From Terriglobia bacterium (GTDB taxonomy: Bacteria > Acidobacteriota > Terriglobia > UBA7540), in NCBI GenBank assembly GCA_030038235.1, contig JASHPE010000430.1:1-41796 (forward strand): a stretch of DNA of 41,796 bases, read 5' to 3'. Both the position numbers and the translations under genes were made by a program. Position 1 is the stretch's first letter; each line of letters begins with the position of its first letter. Positions 1 to 7,508 of this stretch are shown piece after piece. The notes under the pieces were generated by a model, which was not told where the DNA came from, searched no databases, and saw only the letters and a program-made list of their open reading frames with translations.

Positions 1-296
1 TTGCCCGTGCCGTCAGGTGCGTGACAAAAGCCGCACGTGGGGGCGAATAGTTTCTGGCCGCGCTCGACGGCCGCCGGGTCAGGGGGTGCGCCCGGCGTGA
101 AGGCGCGAGCGACCATCGCCGCAAAGCCTGTCTGCCGGGGAGCTTGGACCGGCGTTTGGGTTTGCTGGCCGGCGGTCCCGTCAGCGGGCTTTGGGGCCGG
201 AGGCCCTTGCGGCGTCGGCTCCTGAGCGCCGAGGAACGCTGCCAGCAACAGAGCGGGCACTCCCGAAAGAACGATCAAGCCATTCAAACGACGCAT
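1..296 (-). CDS. c-type cytochrome, N-terminal part (cut by window edge)
   Basis: Ninety-eight codons can be read from an ATG at 296 down to the window edge; the C-terminus is missing. The N-terminus (MRRLNG, then a hydrophobic stretch to about residue 24, LGAQ) is a Sec signal peptide. A Pro/Gln-rich linker follows, then 'AAVERGQKLFAPTC' leading into CGFCH at residues 88-92. This is a CXXCH haem c attachment site in the usual position after an amphipathic helix with ERGQ. The protein is therefore a secreted or periplasmic mono-haem (or larger) cytochrome c, probably an electron carrier or part of a dehydrogenase. An AGGAG ribosome site lies just upstream of the ATG. The gene lies 119 bp downstream of the sugar isomerase-like gene on the same strand, so the two may be co-transcribed. 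The partner enzyme and the axial Met ligand cannot be seen. Confidence 0.85.
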   Translation of the reverse strand, partial: MRRLNGLIVLSGVPALLLAAFLGAQEPTPQGPPAPKPADGTAGQQTQTPVQAPRQTGFAAMVARAFTPGAPPDPAAVERGQKLFAPTCGFCHAPDGTG

Positions 297-415
297 GGTT
301 CTCCTCATGACCGTGACGCCGGTCAGCATGTGAGATTGGACCGTGCCGATCGCAGGGCCCGAATCCCTGTCTTCAGGTTGCGAAAAATTCCAACGAAACC
401 ATCCGCGCCACGCGG

Positions 416-1360
416 TCAGACCTGGAGGCTGCGCAGATAGTCGCAGTCGATCTTAATGGCCTCAAAAGGAGGAGCGTCCGGAAACGCCTCCTGTTCGACA
501 AAATAGTGCGTGATATGCGCGCCCTTCGCCGCCTCGAAAATCGGCTTGTAATCTATTTTGCCGCGGCCAAGCTCGGTGGCGCTGGCGCCGCCGAGCGAAG
601 TGGTGGGCTTGGAGAGATCCAGCTCATCCTTGACGTGAAGCATGCTGTAGCGCGTGGGGTACTTGCGAAGGTAAGCGGCCGGATCGTGACCGGCAACCTT
701 CATCCATCCGCAGTCAAGCTCGAAGGTGACGAGGTTGGGGTCGCTCAGACGCAGAATCTCGTCGTAGGCCATAACGCCGTTGAACCTCTTGAACTCCAAA
801 TCGTGATTGTGATAACCGAACTGAATGCCCGCCTTCTTCGTTTGCTCTCCAATTTTGTTGAACTGCTCTGCGTTCCATTTCCAATCGTCGAGAGCGATTC
901 CGTTCGCCATCGCCATGGCTTGGGCGATGAGGCTGGCGCCGGCAGTCTTGAACCGCGAAGGATCGGCGACCGACGGAAAGGCGCAAATCATGTACTGGAG
1001 GCCGAGATCCTTGGCGTAGCTGATCTTGTCGTCCAAGCCGCTCATCAGCTCGATCAAGGGGTAATGCGCGCTCGGGCAGCTCAAACCTGCAACGGCGAGT
1101 GACTGCCGCACCTCGGCTGCGGTGCGCTTGTAGAATCCGGCCATCTCCACTTCCTGATAGCCGGCCGCCGCCACTTGCTTGAGTGTGCCGTCAAAGTCCT
1201 TCTGTAGTTGATCCCGCACAGTGTAAAGCTGGAGCCCGATCGGCAATCCGAGCGGGTTTGCTTTGGCGATTCGCCCCCATTCGCCGAACGCAGCGAATGC
1301 GGCTGCACCCGCCGCGGTGTTGCGAAGAAACGTACGTCTGGAGAGCAGATTCGAAAGCAC
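416..1360 (-). CDS. Tat-exported sugar phosphate isomerase/epimerase-like TIM-barrel protein
   Basis: The protein has 314 residues. The N-terminus carries a twin-arginine motif (SRRTFLRN, about residues 7-14) followed by an Ala-rich hydrophobic segment, so export by the Tat pathway is expected. The rest fits the xylose isomerase-like TIM barrel (AP endonuclease family 2 fold). Visible motifs are 'GLQLYTVRDQLQKDF' near the start, 'GYQEVEMAGF', 'FGYHNHDLEF' (metal-ligand His region), 'ELDCGWMKVAG' and 'HVKDEL' in the second half, and 'YFVEQEAF' near the C-terminus. These proteins usually isomerise or epimerise sugars or act on keto-sugars; the substrate cannot be told. The start is GTG at 1360, preceded by GAGGAGG at 5-6 nt. 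A downstream secreted cytochrome c would fit a periplasmic sugar-oxidising context, but this is inference. Confidence 0.85.
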   Translation of the reverse strand: MLSNLLSRRTFLRNTAAGAAAFAAFGEWGRIAKANPLGLPIGLQLYTVRDQLQKDFDGTLKQVAAAGYQEVEMAGFYKRTAAEVRQSLAVAGLSCPSAHYPLIELMSGLDDKISYAKDLGLQYMICAFPSVADPSRFKTAGASLIAQAMAMANGIALDDWKWNAEQFNKIGEQTKKAGIQFGYHNHDLEFKRFNGVMAYDEILRLSDPNLVTFELDCGWMKVAGHDPAAYLRKYPTRYSMLHVKDELDLSKPTTSLGGASATELGRGKIDYKPIFEAAKGAHITHYFVEQEAFPDAPPFEAIKIDCDYLRSLQV

Positions 1361-1524
1361 GGGACCTCCTCATGATGCCGGCGGTGGTCCGCCAACTCCG
1401 GTCGTGGTTTCACCAAGAGCGTAATTATACCGGAGTCGGCAGTTCAAACTCAGAGACTGACCGCAGTGCGCGACAGCCTGGAGTGGCGCGCATTCATCGC
1501 CATTCGCTTCCCACCGGATCGCGG

Positions 1525-3057
1525 TTACTTGTCTGCAAGGCGCTTGGCCTTCACGCGCGGCGGATGCGGCCGGCGCTCTTCCTCCTCCTTGCGTTTACCA
1601 TGATCCGACTTCGCGTTGGGAACAGGTTCTTCGCCGGCCGAACTGAACTGAGGGCCCGTCTCGTCCACAACGAGCCCCGTGGCCGTGGTGTACATCGCCT
1701 CGTTAAACGTGCTTCCGTTCTTGGCTTTCGCCACCGCAAACACGCCGTAGGCCTTGCCGTTCGCGAACGACGTGGAGATGTAGTCGCCGACCATGTAGCC
1801 CAGATCCGTGCTCGCAAGCCAGGTAAGCTGCATGGCGCCGGCCAACGCAATCGGCTTGCTCCAGGTTGCGCCCCCGTTCGGAGAGGAGATGAACACGGCC
1901 TGGAGATTGCATGTGCTTACGGTGCACTTCGTCTGCGGATACTGATAGTAGGTCAACGCGATATGCGCCGTGCTGCCGGACGTACTGGAATCGGCGGTGA
2001 GCCCGGGAATGAAGTGATCGACACTGCTGGTGACCGGATCCGCAGGCACGCGCGCCGGAGTCGTCCAGGTGGTGCCGTTCGTCGAGGTGCTGATCACAAT
2101 GTCGTTCTCGGCGCAATTCGCGCGGAAGCGGCAGTCTTCCCACGCCACGTACACGGTCCCGCCGCCATCCACTGTTGCTGAGGGAAGCGGCGAACTGCGG
2201 ATGTTGCCGGCGTCGAGATGGTCGGTGATGTTCGAGATCGTGGTCGTCTTCGACCACGTCGCGCCGCCGCTTGTGGAGCTGAACACCTGAATGCCGTTCC
2301 CCTCGAAAGAAACAACCACGGTTCCGTTCGGCTGCACCACCGGCTGCCCACCCAAGCCGGAGCTGCCCGAGGGATGTATCGCCGGCCCCCAAGTCTGACC
2401 GCCATCGGTGGACGTGCTCATCATCACCTCGTCGCCGGTGTCAGGATTGTCCCATTCCACGTAGCAATTCCCGTAATACGGGCTGCTGGACCATGAGTCG
2501 CAAACGATCCAATCCTTGTCCGAGCTCGCCACCGGTCCGGTCACGCTGACCGGATTGTTCCAGTTGAGACCGTCCATTGAACTGCTGACGATCACGGCCG
2601 GAATCTCGTTGTTGCTGTCCACGATCGGCAGCGAGGAGATGAGCCATACCCCATGCTTGGGGTCGTACGCGACCGCGGGATCGCTGTCGCGATCGTAGGG
2701 ATTACCCGTGCCCTGGATATTGGTGATGCCGGGCAGGAAACCGTAGGTCCAGGTGCTGCCGCCATCGATCGACGTGGCGTAGCCGATGTCGGACGCGCCG
2801 CCGTCATAGAAGCGGCCGGCCTGGTAAGTCGCCACGATGGTCGATCCGTAGGAAAACGTATCGGGCTCGACTTCGGTCGCATGCTGGCTGGTCGAATTCG
2901 TAAATGGATCGCTGCTGATCTGGTTGAGAGTGACAGAAGGAGGCGTCTGAGCCTGCAAGGCAGAGGCCGTGAGATAGAGGACCGCAGTTGCAAACGCCGG
3001 AAGCAGCCGCAACCGAACGCCGCTCCGGTGCTGCGATGGCACGAGCCTTCGGATCAT
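1525..3057 (-). CDS. secreted sialidase-like BNR/Asp-box repeat protein
   Basis: The protein has 510 residues. A signal peptide (basic start, hydrophobic run, ALQAQ cleavage region near residue 36) indicates export. The body carries about six Asp-box (BNR) motifs of the S-x-D/N-x-G-x-T-W type: SIDGGSTW, SSMDGLNW, STDGGQTW, STSGGATW, STNGTTW and SPNGGATW. Evenly spaced Asp-boxes mark six-bladed sialidase/neuraminidase-type beta-propellers. Whether it cleaves sialic acid is unknown, because the catalytic Arg triad, Tyr and Glu cannot be assigned by eye and many BNR proteins are not sialidases. The last 40 residues are charged and Lys/Arg/Glu-rich, which is odd for an exported protein and may be a tail outside the propeller. 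The ATG at 3057 has GGGGAG eight bases upstream. The gene seems to be monocistronic. Confidence 0.82.
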   Translation of the reverse strand: MIRRLVPSQHRSGVRLRLLPAFATAVLYLTASALQAQTPPSVTLNQISSDPFTNSTSQHATEVEPDTFSYGSTIVATYQAGRFYDGGASDIGYATSIDGGSTWTYGFLPGITNIQGTGNPYDRDSDPAVAYDPKHGVWLISSLPIVDSNNEIPAVIVSSSMDGLNWNNPVSVTGPVASSDKDWIVCDSWSSSPYYGNCYVEWDNPDTGDEVMMSTSTDGGQTWGPAIHPSGSSGLGGQPVVQPNGTVVVSFEGNGIQVFSSTSGGATWSKTTTISNITDHLDAGNIRSSPLPSATVDGGGTVYVAWEDCRFRANCAENDIVISTSTNGTTWTTPARVPADPVTSSVDHFIPGLTADSSTSGSTAHIALTYYQYPQTKCTVSTCNLQAVFISSPNGGATWSKPIALAGAMQLTWLASTDLGYMVGDYISTSFANGKAYGVFAVAKAKNGSTFNEAMYTTATGLVVDETGPQFSSAGEEPVPNAKSDHGKRKEEEERRPHPPRVKAKRLADK

Positions 3058-3497
3058 TGCTTAATCTCCCCTCGGGATGGTGATCGCTCCGCCATCGCTC
3101 CGCTTCGCCAAATGGCGTTAGGGCCTCGATGACGAATCAAAGATGCTATCACGTAATCGGCAAAGGGACGTCTTGTGGTCAATTCGTAGTATTCGTCGGC
3201 ATCGCGGCCGTAGATCGGCAAGTTTGCAAAATCAATCAAGTCTCTGACCTACGGAACGCCCGCTGGAAGTGTAATTCTTACTCCGTCCAAAGACTCGTCC
3301 CGACCCCGTTCGTCGGGACAGATGCGCCTCGGATCGTATTGTTGCGGTTGGAATTAGGCATTCGATGGACGCTACGGCAATTCGATTGCGCAACCATTGG
3401 GCTGGTCAGACGTTCGGGGGGACGCGGCTCGCCAGGAACGCGCGATGTTCCGGCGTAGACGCCCGCGACCTCGGCGCAGAGAAAAGGGAGGCGGATC
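3058..3497. other. intergenic region without a convincing gene
   Basis: This is the divergent gap between the sialidase-like gene (minus) and the OmpA-family gene (plus), so it should hold both promoters. The only structure noted is a 7-bp inverted repeat TCCCGAC/GTCGGGA (3298-3304 and 3312-3318). A 61-codon minus ORF at 3054-3239 overlaps the start of the sialidase-like gene and has no recognisable similarity. No clear sigma-70 promoter stood out. Confidence 0.4.
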
Positions 3498-5099
3498 ATG
3501 CGCAAGATTCTTCTGTACTTTACACTGCTCGCGACTGTGTGTGTGGCGGCGTGGGCCCAAGCTCCACAGGACCAATTGGACCAGACGCAGGCCGTGCCCA
3601 CCGAAAGAGACCAGTTACCCAATGGTACCGTAGCTATCTTCAAAGTGCAGGTGATAGGGTACACCGTCAAGGCAATCAATTATCGCAACCGTGACACCAC
3701 GCATATCGGATTTGCGGGCACGAGTCTTCTGACGGGCGTAGATGGACGAGCCACGGTGGAGAACAAGCAGGGGACCACTCGAGTCCGCGCCAGCTTCAAG
3801 CATCTGACGCCCGCCTCTACGCAATTTGGGCCCCCATACCTCACCTACGTCCTTTGGGCTATCACTCCGGAGGGACGTCCAACTAACCTCGGTGAGATCA
3901 TCCCGAACCAGGGCGGCAGCGCCGATATCGATGCTGCGTCCGATCTCCAGGCGTTCGCCCTGCTCGTCACGGCAGAACCTTACTTTGCGGTCACGCGTCC
4001 GAGCGACATGGTAGTGGCCGAGAATGTGGTCCTGGCCGACACTACGGGCACGATCGAGCAAGTGGACGCGAAGTTCGAGTTGCTCAAGCGAGGCGCTTAC
4101 ACGAGCAATGTCGCAAGCAGCCAGGTAACGCCTTTCGCCATCAAGGGTGAGGCGCCGCTCGACGTATACGAGGCGGAGAACGCCATTCGTATCGCCACGT
4201 GGGCGGGAGCCGATCAGTTGGCGTCCGATACGTTGCAGCAAGCGCAAACGGACCTGCAGAACGCAGAAGCCGGCGAGGGCAATAAAGGCGACAAGAAAGA
4301 CATCGTCAGCGAGGCGCGCGAATCCGTTCAACTATCCGAAGACGCACGCCTGATCTCACTCAGCAAGCGCGAAGCGCAGCATCAGGCTGAGCTGACGCAG
4401 CAAGCCGCCGATGCTCAGGCTCAAGCGGCCCAGGCGCAAGCTCAGGCTCAGCAGGCGCAGGCTCAGTCACAGGCTGACGCTCAAGCCGCCGCGCAGGCCC
4501 AAGCAGCGCAGCAGCAGGCTCAGGCCGCGCAGCAACAGGCCGAGGCTGCCCAGCAGCAGGCCCAATCTCAAGCACAACAAGCGGCTCAGGACGCCGCACA
4601 AGCGCAACAGCAGGCGCAACAAGCGCAGCAGCAAGCGGAACAGATGCGCAGTCGACTGCTGCAGCAGCTCAACGCCATCCTGCAAACTCAGGACACGCCG
4701 CGCGGACTCGTGGTCCGGATGTCCGACGTGCTCTTTGCGACCGGACATTATCAGCTCACGCCCGACGCCAAACTGGCCCTCGCCAAGATGGCAGGCGTGC
4801 TTCTGGCTTACCCGGGACTGAAGGTGGAGGTCGACGGCTACACGGACAGTACGGGAAGCGATGAGACTAACCAGACGCTCTCGGACAAGCGCGCCGAAGC
4901 GGTGCGAAATTTATTGGTGTCACAAGGAGTCTCGCCAGACACGATCACCTCGCAGGGATTCGGGTCCGCCAATCCGGTCGCCAGTAACGACTCGGCGCAG
5001 GGCCGGCAGATGAATCGCCGCGTGGATATGATCGTCTCCGGGAGCGTGATCGGGACTGAGGTGGGTCCCGGCGCGCCGGCCGGCGGTCAGGGCCAATAG
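3498..5099 (+). CDS. OmpA-family outer-membrane protein with Ala/Gln-rich coiled coil
   Basis: The protein has 533 residues. A signal peptide (MRKILLYFTLLATVCVAAWAQ) is followed by a beta-rich N-terminal domain of about 200 residues. Residues about 290-385 are almost entirely Ala and Gln with periodic Glu/Ser (QAQAAQAQAQ, QQAEAAQQQA), a long coiled-coil spacer encoded by CAG/GCN-repetitive DNA. The C-terminal OmpA/MotB domain (about 405-515) has the peptidoglycan-binding signature 'VDGYTDSTGSDETN', 'LSDKRAEAVRNLL', 'GFGSANPVASN' and 'GRQMNRRVDM', including the conserved Asp and Arg that bind diaminopimelate. A role in tethering the outer membrane or a surface domain to peptidoglycan is expected. 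The ATG has GGGAGG about 5-6 bases upstream, and a strong hairpin follows at 5133-5157. The N-terminal domain is not assigned to a family. Confidence 0.85.
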   Translation: MRKILLYFTLLATVCVAAWAQAPQDQLDQTQAVPTERDQLPNGTVAIFKVQVIGYTVKAINYRNRDTTHIGFAGTSLLTGVDGRATVENKQGTTRVRASFKHLTPASTQFGPPYLTYVLWAITPEGRPTNLGEIIPNQGGSADIDAASDLQAFALLVTAEPYFAVTRPSDMVVAENVVLADTTGTIEQVDAKFELLKRGAYTSNVASSQVTPFAIKGEAPLDVYEAENAIRIATWAGADQLASDTLQQAQTDLQNAEAGEGNKGDKKDIVSEARESVQLSEDARLISLSKREAQHQAELTQQAADAQAQAAQAQAQAQQAQAQSQADAQAAAQAQAAQQQAQAAQQQAEAAQQQAQSQAQQAAQDAAQAQQQAQQAQQQAEQMRSRLLQQLNAILQTQDTPRGLVVRMSDVLFATGHYQLTPDAKLALAKMAGVLLAYPGLKVEVDGYTDSTGSDETNQTLSDKRAEAVRNLLVSQGVSPDTITSQGFGSANPVASNDSAQGRQMNRRVDMIVSGSVIGTEVGPGAPAGGQGQ

Positions 5100-5132
5100 C
5101 GCTCAGTTGCTGACGGTCGTCAGTCTCCGCCA

Positions 5133-5157
5133 GGGGCAGCCTATGAACGGCTGCCCC
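5133..5157 (+). terminator. probable intrinsic terminator after the OmpA-family gene
   Basis: A perfect 9-bp stem (GGGGCAGCC at 5133-5141, GGCTGCCCC at 5149-5157) with a 7-nt loop lies 33 bp after the stop codon. It is followed by AAACTTTGTTT, a broken U-tract. A second small palindrome, CTGACG/CGTCAG, lies just before it at 5110-5123. Confidence 0.65.
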
Positions 5158-5223
5158 AAACTTTGTTTCAGGCCAGAATGCCACCACAGCGCCCGTTCGC
5201 GCCGGGCCCTTGATCGATGCGTG

Positions 5224-5271
5224 TCTCTCCTGATACTCTAATAACTGGAGAGAGGTCTTCGCTTCGCGAAG
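5224..5271 (+). promoter_or_regulatory. two inverted repeats in the leader of the Fe-S carrier gene
   Basis: TCTCTCC (5224-5230) and GGAGAGA (5247-5253) form a perfect 7-bp inverted repeat around an AT-rich 16-nt centre containing TACTCTAATAA. Immediately after it, CTTCGC-TTC-GCGAAG (5257-5271) is a perfect 6-bp hairpin with a 3-nt loop. Both lie between the upstream terminator and the ribosome site at 5294. An operator, or a structured mRNA leader controlling the Fe-S carrier, are both possible. Neither matches an IscR consensus that I recognise. Confidence 0.35.
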
Positions 5272-5305
5272 GCAGGAATCGGTGTAAATCGAAGGAGTAG
5301 TGCAA

Positions 5306-5638
5306 ATGTCCACAAGTTTGGAACTCACCCCGTACGCTGCCGAAAAGGTCAAGGAGATAATGGCTCAACAGCAGCCGGCTCCGCTGGGGCTGCGGGTATC
5401 GGTGGTGGGTGGCGGCTGCTCGGGGTTCTCTTACCAGATGAACTTCGAAAGCGAAACCAACCCCATCGACAAGGTGTTCGACTTCGAAGGGTTGAAGGTG
5501 TTTGTCGATCAGGCGTCCTTGATGTATCTGAAGGGCACCAAGATCGACTTCGTGGAGACCCTCGAAGGTTCGGGGTTCAAGTTCGAGAATCCCAACGTTA
5601 AGTCGACCTGCGGATGCGGAAGTTCTTTCACGGTGTAG
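5306..5638 (+). CDS. A-type iron-sulfur cluster carrier (IscA/ErpA/HesB family)
   Basis: The protein has 110 residues, the usual length for the family. It delivers assembled Fe-S clusters to apo-proteins in the cytoplasm. The three cluster-ligand cysteines are present: Cys38 in GGGCSGFSY, and Cys102 and Cys104 in the C-terminal CGCGSSF. The start was set at ATG 5306, which has GGAG (5294-5297) eight bases upstream. A GTG at 5300 in the same frame is too close to that site. Like ErpA, it is encoded alone, with no isc or suf genes adjacent. Two inverted repeats in its leader (5224-5271) may be regulatory. A GC-rich hairpin follows at 5664-5697. Whether it corresponds to ErpA, IscA or SufA cannot be decided from sequence alone. 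Confidence 0.93.
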   Translation: MSTSLELTPYAAEKVKEIMAQQQPAPLGLRVSVVGGGCSGFSYQMNFESETNPIDKVFDFEGLKVFVDQASLMYLKGTKIDFVETLEGSGFKFENPNVKSTCGCGSSFTV

Positions 5639-5663
5639 GTTCCATCTTCGAGTGCCTTACAAG

Positions 5664-5697
5664 GCCCCGGCGCTCCTTTGGTAATCCGCGCTGGGGC
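5664..5697 (+). terminator. GC-rich hairpin downstream of the Fe-S carrier gene
   Basis: GCCCCGGCGC (5664-5673) pairs with GCGCTGGGGC (5688-5697), 9 of 10 Watson-Crick plus one G-U, with a 14-nt loop. It lies 25 bp after the stop. There is no clean U-tract (TTGGCATTTCT follows), so termination efficiency is uncertain. Confidence 0.45.
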
Positions 5698-5812
5698 TTG
5701 GCATTTCTGAGGCCCGCCTCCGGATCATTCCCCATTCCAACTCGAAAGCACCTCGATGAGCGTCAGCGGCCAGGCCGTTTACGGCGGACTGCGCGGTACC
5801 CCATTGTGACTG

Positions 5813-5818
5813 TATAAT
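5813..5818 (+). promoter_or_regulatory. perfect -10 box (TATAAT) directly upstream of nadE
   Basis: TATAAT ends 10 bases before the nadE ATG at 5829. Transcription would start about 5825, giving a leader of only a few bases. No Shine-Dalgarno sequence is present between them. The -35 region at 17-bp spacing is poor (TGCGCG). Confidence 0.5.
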
Positions 5819-5828
5819 CCTACCGAAC

Positions 5829-7469
5829 ATGCGTATTGCTCTGGCACAGATCAACACCACGGTTGGCGACTTTGCCGGGAACGTGGAGCGCATCGCCCGC
5901 TTCGCCCGCGAAGGGGCGCGGCGGCAAGCGGACCTGGTCGTGTTCCCGGAGCTGGCGATCACGGGGTATCCTCCGCGCGACCTCGTCGAGGAGCCGCATT
6001 TCGTCGAGCGCTCGGAACGCGAAGTCGAACGCCTCGCTGGCATGGTGCCTGAGGTGCGAATTCTGGTTGGATACGTGCGCCGGTCGAATGCTCCTCAGGG
6101 TAAGTCCGTCGCGGATTCCGCAGCCTTGCTCTACGGAGGCCGGCAGGTGCTGACGTACGACAAGACTTTGCTGGCCTTTTACGACGTCTTCGACGAATCG
6201 CGCTACTTCGAGCCGGGCCATGATCGAGCCTCGTTCGAAGTCCATGGTTCGCAACTCGCGGTGACGATCTGCGAAGACATCTGGAACGACAAGGGCTTCT
6301 GGAAAAGGCAGCTTTACGTTCATGACCCGATCGAAGACGCAGTGCGCGCCGGCGCGGAACTGATTGTGAACGTCGCATCTTCTCCGTTCGACAACGAAAA
6401 GATCGACCTGCGGCAGCGCATGATTCAGGCGATTGCGAAGGAGCGCAACTTGCCGGTCGTCTACGTCAACCATGTCGGCGGGAACGACCAGTTGGTGTTC
6501 GACGGCTCGAGCATGGCCGTGAACTCTCGCGGCGAGGTGGTTGCGCGGGCGCGCAGCTTCGAAGAAGACCTGATCGTGTTTGATACCGAGGCTTCCGGCG
6601 CGGGCGAAATGCGGCCGGGACCGGCCTCGGAAGCCGAAGCCGTCTACGAGGCGCTGAAACTCGGTACCCGCGACTACGTGACCAAGTGCGGCTTCAAGAA
6701 AGCGCTCGTGGGGCTGAGCGGCGGTATAGACTCGTCTCTGGTGGCCACGATCGCGGCCGACGCGCTTGGCGCGCAGAACGTGCGCGGCGTCGGCATGCCG
6801 GGTCCGTATTCGTCCGAGGGCAGCATCCGCGATGCGGAGGCGCTCGCGCGCAATCTCGGGATCGACTTCAGCTTGATTCCCATTGGCGGCATTTACCAGG
6901 CATTCCGAAGCACCCTCGATCCGCTGTTTGCCGGCCTGCCCGAAGACGTCACCGAAGAGAATATTCAAGCGCGCATCCGGGGCAACATCCTGATGTCGCT
7001 TTCGAACAAATTTGGCGCGCTGGTGCTGAGCACCGGCAATAAGAGCGAACTGGCGGTGGGGTATTGCACTCTCTACGGCGACATGGCGGGCGGCCTGGCT
7101 GTGATCGCAGATGTGCCCAAGACCATGGTCTATGAGCTGGCGCGCTTTGTGAATCGCCAGCGCGCGCGAATTCCGCAAGCAACGCTGACCAAGCCGCCCT
7201 CGGCGGAGTTGCGGCCGAATCAAACCGATCAGGACTGCTTGCCGCCGTATGAGACGCTCGACGCCATCCTGCGCGCCTACATCGAAGATCATCAGTGCGC
7301 GGAGCAGATCACAACCCGGCTTGGATTTGATGCTGCGCTGGTACGCGAAATCATACGCATGGTGAACCGGGCCGAGTACAAACGCCAGCAGGCGGCGCCG
7401 GTTTTGAAAGTCACGGCCAAGGCTTTCGGCATCGGACGCCGTTATCCGATTGCCAATCATTACGAGTAG
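5829..7469 (+). CDS. nadE: glutamine-dependent NAD+ synthetase
   Basis: The protein has 546 residues and two domains. It catalyses the last step of NAD biosynthesis, amidating nicotinic acid adenine dinucleotide with ATP and glutamine. The N-terminal nitrilase-type glutaminase (residues 1-250) shows the Glu-Lys-Cys triad: Glu41 in FPELAITGYPP, Lys112 in YDKTLLAFYDVFDE and Cys148 in VTICEDIW. The C-terminal ATP pyrophosphatase/NAD synthetase domain has the P-loop LVGLSGGIDSSLVA (about residues 293-306), then STGNKSELAVGYCTLYGDMAGG and the C-terminal KRQQAAPVLKV. The length agrees with glutamine-dependent bacterial enzymes. There is a TATAAT box 10 bases before the ATG and no ribosome site, so the mRNA may be nearly leaderless. 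It is followed 39 bp later by recN. Confidence 0.97.
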   Translation: MRIALAQINTTVGDFAGNVERIARFAREGARRQADLVVFPELAITGYPPRDLVEEPHFVERSEREVERLAGMVPEVRILVGYVRRSNAPQGKSVADSAALLYGGRQVLTYDKTLLAFYDVFDESRYFEPGHDRASFEVHGSQLAVTICEDIWNDKGFWKRQLYVHDPIEDAVRAGAELIVNVASSPFDNEKIDLRQRMIQAIAKERNLPVVYVNHVGGNDQLVFDGSSMAVNSRGEVVARARSFEEDLIVFDTEASGAGEMRPGPASEAEAVYEALKLGTRDYVTKCGFKKALVGLSGGIDSSLVATIAADALGAQNVRGVGMPGPYSSEGSIRDAEALARNLGIDFSLIPIGGIYQAFRSTLDPLFAGLPEDVTEENIQARIRGNILMSLSNKFGALVLSTGNKSELAVGYCTLYGDMAGGLAVIADVPKTMVYELARFVNRQRARIPQATLTKPPSAELRPNQTDQDCLPPYETLDAILRAYIEDHQCAEQITTRLGFDAALVREIIRMVNRAEYKRQQAAPVLKVTAKAFGIGRRYPIANHYE

Positions 7470-7508
7470 CGCCGAGAGCAACTGCCGGCCAGGCCACTGA
7501 CAGCTTCG

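Noticed and set aside
3054..3239. 61-codon minus-strand frame upstream of the sialidase-like gene
   Set aside because: It overlaps the gene start, has no clear ribosome site and no recognisable similarity.
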